Assembly: GCA_010279815.1 (NCBI GenBank)
Contig: QEOQ01000192.1
Span: 666,961-730,960 of the forward strand
Length of the DNA stretch: 64,000 nt
DNA from: Brachionus plicatilis
Taxonomy: Eukaryota; Rotifera; Eurotatoria; Ploima; Brachionidae
Direction of reading: 5' to 3'
The notes beneath the pieces are model-generated. The model saw nothing but the letters and a program-made list of their open reading frames with translations, was not told where the DNA came from and made no database searches. Numbering within the stretch: position 1 is the stretch's first letter; every line of letters starts with the position of its first letter. The translations under genes and the position numbers were made by a program. Shown piece by piece: positions 11,601-22,568 of the stretch.

Positions 11601-13407
11601 ATTGTGGCGGCAGTCAAAGTCCGGATTTTCAAAAATAACAAATTTAAAAGCCCGGACTTGGTTTGAGACGTCACTTTTAAACAACTCTACTTTTAAATTA
11701 TCTTTTATTTAATATTACTTTATTATTTTTATGAATAAAAAATACAATATTTTAAACCAGTGTTTTGGATTGATTGAATTTTTAAAATAAATATAAACTA
11801 TATAAATAATACTAATATTCGATTTTTAATAAGGAAATAGGCTTTTAATTTTACGAAATTTTTATATTGAAAAAAATTCTAATAAGCAAAAACAAGAAAT
11901 TATTTCTTTAATTAATTTTTTCTCATTTGTTGAACCTTTGCTCTGAAAATGATTTTGTCAATATTTTAGACCAAGATCAATGTTAGGATTTTTCTCGGGG
12001 GCAGTTTGAAAATATTTGATTAAAATTTAAAATTCTTCAAAAATTAAAAATTAAATTATCATTTTTATTGCAACATTGACAAAAGGAATTTAGAAATAAA
12101 GAAAGCAAAAAATTTTAAAAGATATTAAAAAATTATCTGTTCTTTAAATTTTTTAATAAAAATTTTTTTTCAATTTAATTTTTTAAAGCTAAAATTGGTT
12201 TAATTCACATTGGAGTTTTTATATTGCTATTGCTTAGCGGTGAACGAAATTTCGGTGTTCGCCTAAACAAGCCGTATGTGAGTCGAGTGCCAATGGACAT
12301 TCCTGTTTTTTCTGGAACCCATGCCGATTTGTTAATCATAGCTTTTCACAAGCTAATCACAAGCACTAATCAGCGCTTGCAGCCTTTGTACGACTGTCTT
12401 TTGACCATAATTGTCAACGTTTCGCCATACATAAAATCCTTGTGCATGGTCTCAAGCACTAAACTAATACATCTCCTGGAAGTAAATTATCTTTAAAAAA
12501 AATTAAAAAAAAAATTGACTCTTTTTTGGTCCAGGCATTTTCAAATGTATCATTTTTGTTTGCCAACTCAAACAACTACTACTTGGTTTTCTTTCTCCTA
12601 GAAATTCTTAACAACATGATTCAGTATCAGTTTGATGGAAATTTTAATTTAGTCTACACAATTATACGCAAACGTCACATATTCTTCAATTTGCTCAACT
12701 TGCCGACAGACCAAGAGCAAATAGACCAGGTATATGGCAAGCAAACAAATAAAGTAAAAGAAAAAGAGCCAAATTTGATGAGTATGGAGGGAGCCATTCC
12801 GGCCAAAGAGGCCGAACCGGGAACCCTGAAGACCACACTGGCAGAGACACCATCAGTGCTTAATATGACCGAGAAGACACAACCAATTCCGGTTGATCCA
12901 AAAAATTCTACCACCAAGGACGAGGATAATTTAAATTATAATTTTTTGATAGAAAATGGTCCAGTGGTTTCCACATCTGCACTAAGCGAGCTGGACCTTA
13001 ATAAATCTAGTGGTTCGGAAATGAGCTATCGGCTGGAGCAGGGACAATCGCCGGCAAAAAGTGACCTACAATGGAGGCCGAATAATGAGTGGGTTTCGAA
13101 TTGGAAGACAAAATTGCCTTTGCAAACTATTCTCAGATTGCTGCAAGTGTTGGTGCCACAAGTGGAAAAAATTTGCATTGACAAAGGCCTCACTGATGAA
13201 AGTGAGATATTAAGATTTTTGCAAAATGGAACTCTGGTCGGTCTTTTGCCTGTACCGCATCCAATTTTGATTCGCAAGTACCAGCCTAATCTGGGCACAC
13301 TCATGTGGTTCAGAACTTATATGTGGGGAGTGATTTACTTGAGAAATTTGGATCCACCAATTTGGTACGATACTGATGTCAAACTTTTTGAAATTCAGAG
13401 AGTTTAA
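8647..13407 (+). CDS. HID1: HID1 (high-temperature-induced dauer-formation 1 homologue)
   Basis: A peripheral membrane protein of the medial/trans-Golgi needed for dense-core vesicle and neuropeptide sorting in animals. Seven exons by my splicing: 8647-8712, 8765-9163, 9217-9385, 9446-9503, 9561-10087, 12189-12481 and 12535-13407. They join in frame to 794 residues, against about 788 in human. The N-terminus MGNSDSKLNFRKAV keeps Gly2, which fits the known N-myristoylation of the family. Conserved blocks include EESPSNLASLC, CEYIWEAGVGFSHSP, YDPVGYGLPYN, LLSGERNFGVRLNKPY, VPMDIPVFSGTHADLL and the C-terminal block from KLPLQTILRLLQVLVPQVE to FEIQRV. Five introns are 52-60 nt; the fifth is 2.1 kb and contains a transposon fragment. 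Donor -1 bases are G, T, A, A, T, A. The gene looks intact and functional. Confidence 0.96.
10088..12188 (+). other. Large HID1 intron
   Basis: A 2.1-kb intron with donor gtaagt and acceptor ttttaaag, in a gene whose other introns are 52-60 nt. It contains a short hAT-like inverted-repeat fragment (11592-11689) inside a more GC-rich island (about 11500-11690). The open frame across 11370-11666 ends inside that fragment and has no recognisable protein, so I do not call it a gene. Confidence 0.7.
11592..11689. mobile_element. Short hAT-like MITE remnant
   Basis: Starts CAGGTTGTT and ends AAACAACTCTA. Its internal pair AGTCCGGA...CCCGGACTTGG and terminal GTCACTTTTAAACAACTCT match the right end of the more complete element at 60891-61172. 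No clear target duplication is visible. It is likely a deletion derivative in the HID1 intron. Confidence 0.5.
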
Positions 13408-15253
13408 AATTCAAAGTGATTTATAGTCAAAATTTTCAGCTAATGTTTAGTCAAAATATTTTTTAGATTTCAGTTATTGGTTTTAAGATTCGATTTTTTA
13501 ATTAATTAATATTTTAATAAAATTTTAAAATTTTATTTTTTTAATCTTCAGTGTAAATTAATTTTCAAATTTTTCACTAACGCACTCAAATTTTGACTGT
13601 AGCATTTTTGCTTTCTCAGTCAACCCAAAAGTAATGGAAAATCAATGATTCTTTAAAAGAGTCATTACAGAATCATTGAAAAATTACCTATTTGATGATA
13701 AAATTTTGAAGAAGAAAATAATTAAAAAATCATTTCCTACACAATCATTAATTTTTGATTAATACCCAAATAGAAGTTTTAAACTAGATCTTTTAGATGC
13801 TAAGATAAATTTGTTTTTTTAATTTTTTTTTTTCAAAACCGATTATTTTTAGAATACTAAAAGAAAAGAGTCTTCAAAAAATGTACTTGACTTAATATAA
13901 TTTTTGACTTGGTCGCCTACGAGGTCGCAAACAAATGTTATACAGTATAATGAAGATGTATTGATTTGAGATGATGGTAGACGGTAATTTTAGGTGAATT
14001 TTCTAATATAACAATTGTAAAATTACTAAAATTTACTTTTTTTCGTAAATTGTAAGAGGGACAAAAAATGTCTCTTTTTAGCTTTCTTCTTTGAGATTTT
14101 TTCTATTAAAAATAACCGAAATTAGACTTTAATTCATTAAAAAATGGTACAAAAAAATAAATAAAGCAAAAAGTTATTAAAAAAAGTTTAGTAAAAAATT
14201 TTTAATATCTCAATAAAATTTTATTAGTTATTAAATTGTCTAAGTTAATGGCCAGCAAGAATAATTATAGTGATTTTTAAAAACATCTTCTTGGTGAATG
14301 TTCAGTTCATAGACTTTTTTTTCGTAGAATAATTATTTCATAGAATTTTTTTAAAGGGATAAAATATAGAAAAATAATTAAAACAAATTTATAATTTTTT
14401 TTCAGAACAATAATTTCTCGTATTTTTCCATTGATAATAAATTCAATAAATATTTAAAATTTTCCTTTAAACTACAAAAAACAAAAATTTTAATTGAATA
14501 AAATTTATTTCAAGAGTTAAAAAATGATAAATACATTTAAAATTTGTTCTAAAAAACAATTTTAAATTGAATTAATCTTTAAATTTTTCTATTAAAGTTT
14601 ATAACATAATTTCTATGAAAAAAAAAATCTATGAGTATGTATTTCTATGAAATATTTTTCTTTTTTTTTACCAAAATTTATTCTATGAGTTTTGCTTGAT
14701 TTTATTAATTTTCTTCAATTTTTTTTCTATGTAGAGGTATAAAAAAATAATTCTTTGGTAGTGAAAGAATAAAATATCAAAGTGTTTAAGTTTTTGAATT
14801 TTTGATTAAGTTATTTTCTAAAATATCAACTTTTGACAAATTCCAATTACAACTATTTGGGATTAATTCATAAAAAATAAATGATCGTTGAACAAATTTG
14901 TAGTTAAAAATATGTTTTTAATTAAAAAAAAAACCTTAATGTAAAAGTTACTATAAAAAACAAACAAAGAAAATGTTGACACTGATTGATGTTTTAAATA
15001 TCTATGGAGCTTTTTTGCCCCAACTGCGATTATTGATTTTAATTTTCTTAAGAAATTACATAACTTTAAAACCGGTTATTAAAAACTTATTAACTAAATA
15101 TACCTTTTTAATTAAAAATTCACAAAATATCCTCATTTTTATTTCTGTAATCCAATTTAAGTGTTTCTAAGCAACCTTTTTAGAAAAGCTTATATATTTT
15201 TTATTTCAATTCCCCAAACAAGCTTAGAAACATACCAAGTCTTAGAATAAAAC
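13408..15253. other. Intergenic region, no gene
   Basis: AT-rich DNA between HID1 and CIMIP2C. It has a perfect inverted repeat with 11-nt arms at 13642-13679 (TCAATGATTCT and its complement), just after the HID1 3' region. The frame at 14973-15170 is low-complexity. A TATA-like tract (cttatatatttt) near 15187 lies 60-70 bp before the CIMIP2C start and may be its core promoter. Confidence 0.5.
13642..13679. repeat. Inverted repeat, 11-nt arms
   Basis: TCAATGATTCT at 13642-13652 and AGAATCATTGA at 13669-13679 are exact complements with a 16-nt loop. It lies 235 bp after the HID1 stop. Confidence 0.55.
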
Positions 15254-15970
15254 ATGTCGCGATCAGCTGGAACTTTGGTCACCACTTATAATGCCACTTA
15301 CAGCGCTCCGTCCATGCTCCCAGGGTAATCTAAAGCCAGAAACTACATATTAATTTTTAAACAGGAAATTTTAGGTATGGTGGCCATGTGCCCACAACCA
15401 ACTTTCAATATGGTGAGACATATGGTCATGCTACACAAAAATACTTCAATGATTACAGAAGTGAGGTGTTGAACTCGTCTAAAAGTTTGTACTCTAGAGG
15501 CGGATATTTTCCCACCTCTAACTCGAACAACCCGGACTTGGCCATCAGCAACCGAAGAATTTCCAGAGACAAACGCTTGTTCCGCGCCAATTACGAACTA
15601 AACAACTACCACTTTGATCGAACTAAGGAATTGAGCGATTTTTATGATGTTAATAAAATTAAATTCAAATTTTTTTTTTTTAATTCTTCTATTTTCAGAG
15701 AACTCAACAGCACCGATACCAGTACTCGGACCGCACTGGCGAGCTTCACCCGGTCAAACACTTTAAACTTCCTTTAAGCAATGACAAAATGAATGAGTCT
15801 TTTTTGCCTTAGTAAAATTAAAGAAAAAAATTAACTTTTTTTAATTAATTTATCTCTTAAGTACTTCAATGATGCTAAGACACAAATCGGAAATAAATAT
15901 TCCTTTTAGCAAGAATTTCATGCGACCAAAGGGTGTCAAAACGTTCGATGAATACAAATTATTTAACTAA
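15254..15970 (+). CDS. CIMIP2C: Ciliary microtubule inner protein CIMIP2C (FAM166C-like)
   Basis: A protein of the FAM166/CIMIP2 family, which binds inside doublet microtubules of cilia and sperm flagella. Four exons by eye: 15254-15324, 15375-15648, 15699-15811 and 15862-15970, joined in frame to 188 residues (human about 201). The three introns are each exactly 50 nt. Diagnostic segments are the N-terminal MSRSAGTL, the family signature PGYGGHVPT at residues 24-32, a second signature GGYFPTSNSNNPDL, and ELSDFYDRTQQHR spanning the exon 2/3 join. The last exon was chosen because splicing at TTA|gtaaaa removes an otherwise early stop and extends into PKGVKTFDEYKLF, which resembles the family C-terminus. 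The second donor (gttaat) is non-canonical after GT but gives the correct family join. Confidence 0.9.
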
Positions 15971-16108
15971 ATTTATTTTAAGAAAAATTTTTACTTTAAT
16001 TTTTTTAAATAAAGTTTTTTTTCTTAAATTTTTTTTTTTTTAAAATACACCAAAATAAATTTAGCATAATTTGAAGATTGATTGAAAAAAGATTGAATTC
16101 ATGTCAAA

Positions 16109-16684
16109 ATGAATGTTGGACAAAAATGCCAACGTTTTGTAAACGACCAAATCTATGATCCTGATATGGACTTGTCCATGAAGAATTTTTGTTCACAGTT
16201 CATACCCGATAAGGCCAGACATGGTGACATGTTAGTTTGTGGCGAAAAGGATTTAAGATCGATGAACATTTTCTTTCTAAATGGAGAGTCGAGAAATTTG
16301 GTTCAAAAAGATCCGACAGGATCAGGGTATACATGTGTACCTCTCGAGATAACCAGGAAAATACCAGATCCAATTGAGTTTTACAATGGTGCATTTAACT
16401 TCAAAAATTATGAGGAAATTGACTTCTACGGAATAGAAATTGATCCCTTAGCACACAATAATTTGATTAAGAGTCTCACAAATGGTCGATCAGCGGCAGG
16501 ACACAAAATTTTGTACTATTTTTTTGACGAAAACGAATGGGAGCAAGGAAGAGGTAAAATTATTTGAAAAAAAAATAATTTTAATAAATCTAGATCTTAA
16601 TTTTCAGGTGTTTTTATTTATAATGAACAAGAAGATAAATTTTTTAAGCTCAATTCTTCGATTGAACAAAAATATTTAGATTGA
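16109..16684 (+). CDS. Orphan protein, 173 aa, two exons
   Basis: I do not recognise this family. Exons 16109-16553 and 16608-16684 are joined across a 54-nt intron (GAG|gtaaaa ... ttttcag). The product has no signal peptide or membrane segment, is acidic and polar, and has four cysteines in the first two-thirds. Codon use and base composition are gene-like and clearly unlike the flanks. The start ATG lies inside a 4-base overlap with a tiny upstream ORF (16101-16112, ATG TCA AAA TGA), so translation may be tuned by reinitiation. It follows the ciliary gene CIMIP2C on the same strand by 138 bp, which could suggest a ciliary role, but this is only proximity. It may be a lineage-restricted gene. 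Confidence 0.7.
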
Positions 16685-17756
16685 TAATTTTTTTTAAAAA
16701 ATTTAATTTAATAAAAGTCTTTTAAATGCATCCATTTTATTAAATTGAAAATATTATTTTAGATCATGAGATTTTTAATTAATCATCCTAATAGGCTTTC
16801 GGACTTTATTTAGTAGCAAAAAAACATTTAATTTAAAACATTTGAGACTAGCATCAAACAATTTAAAAAAAGTTTAAAAAATACTCATTTATTATCCTTT
16901 TTCAATTCCATCTTTGCTTCTTACCATATGTAGCCTTCTTCACAAGTTTAGTCATTATTTTGAAAAATTCTCTGAATGCCTTTTTCGTTGGATAAAAAAT
17001 GATTTAAAAAATTTACATTAGGTTTAGATGCTTTAATAATTAACAATTTTTAATAACTGAACCTTTTTATTTCATTTTTCGAATTTTTAACAAAAAATAA
17101 ATAATTTTCTAGTTCTGTAATTTTTTTTTAAATATTCCATTAAAAGACTTTATTTTCGAAAAACTGAACACTTTTATTTTGATTTAAATTTTATAATTTT
17201 ATTTAAGTTTTTTCCCCCTCGCGAGCTAAATTGTTTAAATTAATTCCAGAGCTAAATGCTTAAAACAGCTATATCTACCCATTCGATTCAAACAAAGAAC
17301 AAAGAAAAGTTTTCGATATGGAACTAAAAAATTTTCATAATACACTCATTTTTTTTATTTAGAATAAAATTTTTAAAAATGATTTATATAAAAATAATCT
17401 TTTAAATTTAAGTTACTTATCGAAAATTTTGAATTTTTTGGTTCACAATTATAATTTTTAAACAAAAATTAAAGTTATTTTTTTTGGATCTACTATTACA
17501 TTCTGAACAAATACTACCTAGAGCTAGCTTGCTCATTAAATCATTGAAACATATTGTATCACAAATAATGACTTGATCTCCTTTTTTTATCTCTTAATTT
17601 AAATTAAAAATAATCACTTAATTAAATAAATTCGATCTAAATTTAATATTGATCTTCTCACTTCATTAATTGTTGAATAAGTTAAAAAAATTATAATTAT
17701 AAATTTTTAAAGAATTTATTTAGCTGCGAATTTTTTTTATTACTATGACAAGTTCT
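16685..17756. other. Intergenic, with decayed coding-like fragments
   Basis: No intact gene. Two minus-strand stretches read like eroded protein: about 16905-16995 (a frame with KKAFREFFKIMTKLVKK) and 17480-17590 (a cysteine-containing frame). They could be remnants of a transposase or of a neighbouring gene. Everything else is AT tract DNA. Confidence 0.4.
17480..17590 (-). pseudogene. Cys-containing coding remnant
   Basis: One minus-strand frame reads GDQVIICDTICFNDL and continues ...GSICSECNSRSKK with no stop for over 33 codons, in a region where random frames rarely exceed 15. The ICxxC...CSECN spacing looks like part of a small zinc-binding motif such as is found beside transposase domains. 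No start, no splice signals and no neighbouring exons are clear. Origin is inferred, not shown. Confidence 0.3.
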
Positions 17757-18819
17757 TTAGAAAGGTGTCAAAAGTATTTCAGCTTCATTTTCTTGCTCAG
17801 TACCGACCATCTTTAAGTACATTCTCTGGGCATTTGATTCAATCTGATACTAATAGGTCCAAACAGATCTACCAAGATCGTTTATTTCCCTAAAACTGTT
17901 AGATGGCGCTATGTTTTTAATCACCGATTTCGTATCACCAGTAAGCCAGTCAATTGTTTGCTCAGTGTGGCCTTAGTTTTTAAAATTAGACAAAATTTAA
18001 TCGTCAATTTTTTTTAAAAACCTTTAATGTCAGTAATTTCAAGTTCAATAAAAGTTGCACTAGTTCTTGTTATTTTAGAAATATCAATTTGAAGATTTCT
18101 GACTTCATTTTTTTCAGTTTTCAGGTCGGACTTTTTATTTATGTCAAAGCACTACATGTGAACTTGGTAATTTCATTGATTTCTTGATATAATTGACTAT
18201 AATCATTAACCATCTTTACATACTTTGAATATGGTTTGTCAGCAATCTTTTCCAATTCGTTTCTGTTTATACTAGACCCAATTCCAATTGAAAAAATGGA
18301 AACTTTGCCATTCTTTAAATTGTCAGCAGTAATATAAACATTATGCGTGCCAGAATTGCTGTAGCCATCAGTGAACAAAACAACTACTCGGGGAGTCAAT
18401 GTGCGACCAAATTTGATAAAAAGTAGATGAGCCATGTTTAATGTGTCGCCTGAAATAAAAATATAAAGACGTTTCTGAGAGTTTTTTTTTTAATTTAAAA
18501 AAACATTCTAATAAAATACCTGTTGCTGTACTGCCACCAGTGTATGGCAAATTTCTTATTTTATTTACTAAATTAATCTTGTTTTGATATGTATTTATCA
18601 AGCTAATCAAAGTTGATGTAGCTAGCAGAAATATTGTCAATTAATATATTTTTTTAAAAGTGCCATTTTTACACATGCATCTTTAGCCAATTTGAAATTT
18701 GTAGAGCCAACACTTCCCGATGAATCAATTACCAAGACAATGTCCAAGGAACTCTGCAGGCAGTCTTGTGATTTACATAGATAGATTAAAGAAAAAACTA
18801 GCAATAATTTAAAAGTCAT
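17757..18819 (-). pseudogene. Secreted von Willebrand A-domain gene, damaged
   Basis: The first exon (about 18675-18819) encodes a signal peptide (MTFKLLLVFSLIYLCKSQ) and the start of a vWA domain with the metal-binding DSSGS (MIDAS) motif in IVLVIDSSGSVG. Exon 18520-18621 carries NLPYTGGSTATG, and exon 18139-18449 carries VVVLFTDGYSNSG and the last helices. The central beta-strand (about 25 residues, usually like VGLVTF) between the first two exons is missing, and the simplest splice there deletes it. Farther downstream, about 18020-18130 and 17757-17965 read as two more exons separated by an exactly 50-nt intron, but the second contains an in-frame TAG after SVWTY. The missing strand and the stop indicate a pseudogene or a defective allele. 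An assembly error or unusual splicing is the alternative. Confidence 0.65.
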
Positions 18820-19360
18820 GTTTTAATTTTTAATTTTATTTTTGAAATCAAATATTTAAATTTATAGACCACGTGATTGAGTTTACATCTCTTTTTATCA
18901 ATAAGCTTGTTTGAGAAAAAAGCAATTTTTTTAAAATTAATTTCATGATATTTCTTGGTGATGTAAATGGTAAAAATGCAGTACCTACTAGCATGTGTCT
19001 TATTTGCACAGCAATATTTAGATAGTACGGACATAAAGACTGGGGCCAACAAAGTCATAGTAGAGAAAAGTAATGATATGATTATTTAAGCAAAATGTTG
19101 CTTTGGCTTTAGCAGCTGTCTTTAAATAAGCCTTTATTTTTTAAATATGAAAAAAATGGATGAAATTTTTTTTTACTATTAGCAGAATAAAGTAGGGAAT
19201 ATTTAATAAAAAAGTTGAAGGAATATTTTTTTAGTATAATAAAAATCTATTTATTGTTTTTATTCTTCGAATCAGCTCTAATCTTGAAATAAGATAATAT
19301 TCTAATATTCTTAACTTATTGATACTTCAATCAATTTTTGACAAAGGTCCCACATTTTTT

Positions 19361-19483
19361 TTCTCTGACAATTTTTTATTGATGCAAAAATTATAAAATG
19401 AAAACAAAATTAAAAATATTTGCAATATTATAATTGTCTCCTCATCATTTTCTCTTATTTCTCAGAACTTATAAATACTTGAA
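19361..19483. repeat. Dispersed 120-bp repeat, copy 1
   Basis: Nearly identical to 24547-24663 in the same orientation. Shared landmarks are ATTTTTTATTGATGCAAAAA, AAAATATTTGCAAT and CAGAACTTATAAATACTTGA. An 8-base indel (tcatcatt) distinguishes the copies. There is no coding content or visible terminal repeat, so its type is unknown. Confidence 0.75.
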
Positions 19484-19559
19484 CATGTAGAGCTTTTTAT
19501 TACTTGATTCAATTTATCTTTTAAATTTATATTATTTAATTTATATTTAATCTATTAAT

Positions 19560-19584
19560 CTAAAGGAGCATTAGCTCGAAACAG
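19560..19584 (+). repeat. GGAGC-hairpin repeat
   Basis: CTAAAGGAGCATTAGCTCG followed by AAACAGATAAAA. A member of the short family seen at 46531, 60794, 61619 and 63505: a small GAGC(N)GCTC hairpin, then CAG and a TAAA-rich tail. Confidence 0.55.
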
Positions 19585-21289
19585 ATAAAAAATAAATATT
19601 AATGATAAGTTTTTAAAATGTTTAGTTCAATAAGTATTTGAAAAAAATTAGTGTTTTGTTTATTGCCATGTATTGTCAAAAAAATGTTAGTCCTTTGCCT
19701 TAAAATAGTTTTCCTTTTTTAATATAAAGAAATTTTAAACCTCTGGCGTCAAACTTTTCTTTTGAATAAAAAAAAGCTTTCTTTGTTGGTATTATTGAAA
19801 TCATACATAAGCAACCAAAAAAAGCGAGTATGGGTATCGGGTTGTATGCTCAAACTCGACAACTAGTCCGTTATACTCGACTTTTTCGGGTATTAACCCG
19901 ACAACTAACTCAAAATACTTAAAATTATACACATAAACTTAAGTATTTAAAAACAAATTTAAAACTATTTATCTTAGAATCAATTTATTTCTTAAAATAT
20001 AAAAAAATTTAATAAATATTGTAGAAAGCATTTTCTTCTAACTAAAAAAAAATAACTTTTCCAAGGAATTTGGACTTAGCAAGTTGATCCACAAAAACTC
20101 TAATTTTAGTATCAAGAAAAAAAAGAAAATTGAAAAATAATGAGAAACAAAATCAATTCAGAGGTTTAACTTTCTATTTCAATTCATCTCTTTTTTTTTT
20201 AATTTTATTTCAACTTATTTAATTTAATTTAATTTTTTTTTTATTTTTTATTCTGAAAAAGCTATAGCTCAGTACCAAAATAAGATAAAAAAATTAATTT
20301 CTTATGTGACTGTCACTGTCAAAATTTAATTTATGACTTTTATTGATAAAAGATTTGTCTCAAAATGATTCTCTGTTTGAAACTTTATTTTTAATAAATT
20401 TATTAGACAATTGGTATTTTTTTAAATTTTATATAAAAAAAAATTTCTGATAACATCCAAAGTAATTCTCAATCTTAAATTTTGAATAATTTCAACATGA
20501 TTTCAAAACCATGATCAAAAAATCATGTAAGTTTTTACAGATTATTTTTAGTTTAATGTTTAGTGTTTCAAACATAGATTATTTAGTTTTAGATGTTTTC
20601 TTAGGAATTTTTTATTTTCTTTGAAATTTTAATAAAAGACTATTAATTTGTTCAAATTAATTAAAAAATTAGGTTCTAATTGTTAAAAAACCCAGATTAA
20701 AAATTAAAAAATATAATTTTTAGATTTTTCTTAAATTTAAAAAATAATGGCTAATGGCTAAAATTTAAAAAACTTCAATTTTGATCTCTTGATAACATTG
20801 CTTTTAAGAAATCTCGAGTTTAAATATCCAAATTATTTTTAATCCTCTGATTAATTTGAGATTGGTTCGATTTGATTCTCAATATTCCTTTAATCGTAAC
20901 CTTTATTTGTTAGAAGTTGATTTTTAAGATTTTATAGGTAAATTGTGATTGAAAAACATTTTATAAGAAAAAGATGGCACATTCATTAAATTTTTTCTAA
21001 ATTGTACTTTAATTAAAAATTTTTAACTTCTTTAAAGCATTGAGTATAGAGTTATCAAACTAACTTAAATGTTTAAAAAAAATATTTTAGCAAGTTAAAG
21101 TATGCCTTTTTCAAGAATCAAAAGATAAAAAATTTTATTTAGTAAAGTAAAATTAAAGTTAAGTAATAGAATTTTATTATTTTTCTCTTAAAATTTTCTG
21201 AAACTAAATAATCTATGTTTGAAACACTAAATTTAATTTCAATAGAGCGACATTGCAAAAATTTCTCCAAATATTTCTAAAATAAAATG

Positions 21290-22145
21290 GGCATATATTT
21301 TTTTGAGTAGCTAATTTATTTTTGAAAAATAGATTATAAAAGTAGCAAAAATACTTTTGTCAGTAGCAAAAAAGAAAACAAAAACTCGACAAAAAAGACA
21401 AAAAAATACACAAAAAATACACAAAAACTAATTTTTATTTTTTCTTGGGCGACCTCTTGGGCGCTTTGTTGGGGCTGATTGATTTGTTAATTCATTTACG
21501 ACTGGCTGAGAATCATTTGTTTCACTATTTGAGGCTAATTGTGTTGGCATATTGAATGCGTCCCGATTCAAAGGGCCAGTTGAGTTTCTCTGTAGTGCAG
21601 AAGAAGCTTTTTTGCGTCTACCTCTCTTCGCGTTTTGCTCAATATTCAAGTCCAGAGCTGGAAAGGTATCAAACTTAGACAGTTCATAGCTTATACCTAT
21701 AACATGTTTGCAAATGTAATTTTTTTTCCAATACTGACAAGAACATTCACTTAATTCCCATACTTGTTCATTGATTTCGATTATCTTGTAAGAATCGTTC
21801 CATGACAAATAGTCTTTAAAAGTAGCCCAAGGTCCTGTTGAGTTCAAATAATTTCGACAGCCTTCTTTTGTCGCTTCATAATTTACATCAGTTGAAGTTA
21901 CCATGTAAATAACCATTATAATTACCATTATAAAAATTATAGAATTCTGACTTCTTATCTAATTGTCACTTATATGATGTCAATTAAGTGCTATTTTGGA
22001 TTAACATTAATTTTTTATCAGTTGCTACTTCAAAAAATAAATTAGCTATTATCGCAAATAATTTAGCTACTGTCGAAAAATATTTTTTTTTTTATTCAAT
22101 TAGCTATTTTGAAAAGTAAATTAGCTACTCGAAAAAATATATGCC
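21290..22145 (-). mobile_element. Mutator-like DNA transposon, 856 bp, with TIRs and TSD
   Basis: Both ends begin GGCATATATTTTTT and continue GAGTAGCTAATTTA; the terminal inverted repeats match over about 44 bp with a few mismatches. The element is flanked by the direct repeat ATAAAATG (21282-21289 and 22146-22153), an 8-bp target-site duplication. Subterminal TAGCTA-type words recur inside both ends. The only long frame, at 21428-21928, carries a SWIM zinc finger and AT-hooks, the C-terminal parts of Mutator-like transposases. There is no room for the DDE catalytic domain, so it must be non-autonomous. hAT elements also make 8-bp duplications, but the SWIM domain favours the Mutator superfamily. 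Strand is given by the internal ORF. Confidence 0.85.
21428..21928 (-). CDS. SWIM zinc-finger/AT-hook ORF of the Mutator-like element
   Basis: Up to 166 codons; Met10 (MVTSTDVNYEA) is as likely a start as the first ATG because the preceding residues are a repetitive MVIIMVIYM string. A SWIM-type CxCx(n)CxH zinc-binding motif is formed by Cys62, Cys64, Cys73 and His75 (ECSCQYWKKNYICKHVIG). A basic KRGRRKK follows, and a canonical AT-hook KRPRGRPRKNK lies at the C-terminus. SWIM domains sit downstream of the DDE core in Mutator-like transposases and bind DNA or protein. This product would be a DNA-binding fragment without catalytic function: a repressor, a domesticated protein or a surviving relic. 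The frame is open and well preserved over its whole length. Confidence 0.7.
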   Translation of the reverse strand: MVIIMVIYMVTSTDVNYEATKEGCRNYLNSTGPWATFKDYLSWNDSYKIIEINEQVWELSECSCQYWKKNYICKHVIGISYELSKFDTFPALDLNIEQNAKRGRRKKASSALQRNSTGPLNRDAFNMPTQLASNSETNDSQPVVNELTNQSAPTKRPRGRPRKNKN

Positions 22146-22568
22146 ATAAAATGTATCTCAACCATCGCACATTTTCAATGCATTTTCAAAATTGTATTTA
22201 AAATTTTTATAAAACACAATAGAACATACCATATTATATTCATAATATATTTTTAAAATTAAAATTAGATATTAAATTCATTTATTTTGATACAGTATTA
22301 AATAACAGCCATTTTTTATTTTCATTTCATGACTATTTTATTTTTGGTATTAAATTCTTCAAATGAGAAAAGCATTAGATGAATTTGGCATTGAATTCGT
22401 GAGATTAAAATAAACAGGATTACTTTATTTAGGCATTAATTTACAAACTACCATTTGGATACTTGGAGTCATTTTGGTGAACAATTAGAAGAGATTTTTT
22501 TTGAAAATTTTTATTCAATTTAAACTTATCATTTGAGGTATATCAGGTATGACTGAAAAATTACTAAA

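Larger units (their letters stand above)
18820..21289. other. Intergenic, repeat-rich
   Basis: No gene seen. It holds one copy of a 120-bp dispersed repeat (19361-19483), a GGAGC...GCTCG hairpin repeat (19560-19584), a decayed copy near 20255-20280, and a short GC-richer patch (19800-19910) with paired TCGGGT/ACCCGA words. The rest is A/T tracts. Confidence 0.5.

Noticed and set aside
11370..11666. 98-codon frame in the HID1 intron
   Set aside because: Its GC-richer end is the hAT-like fragment at 11592-11689 and the remainder is low-complexity. No splice or family evidence.
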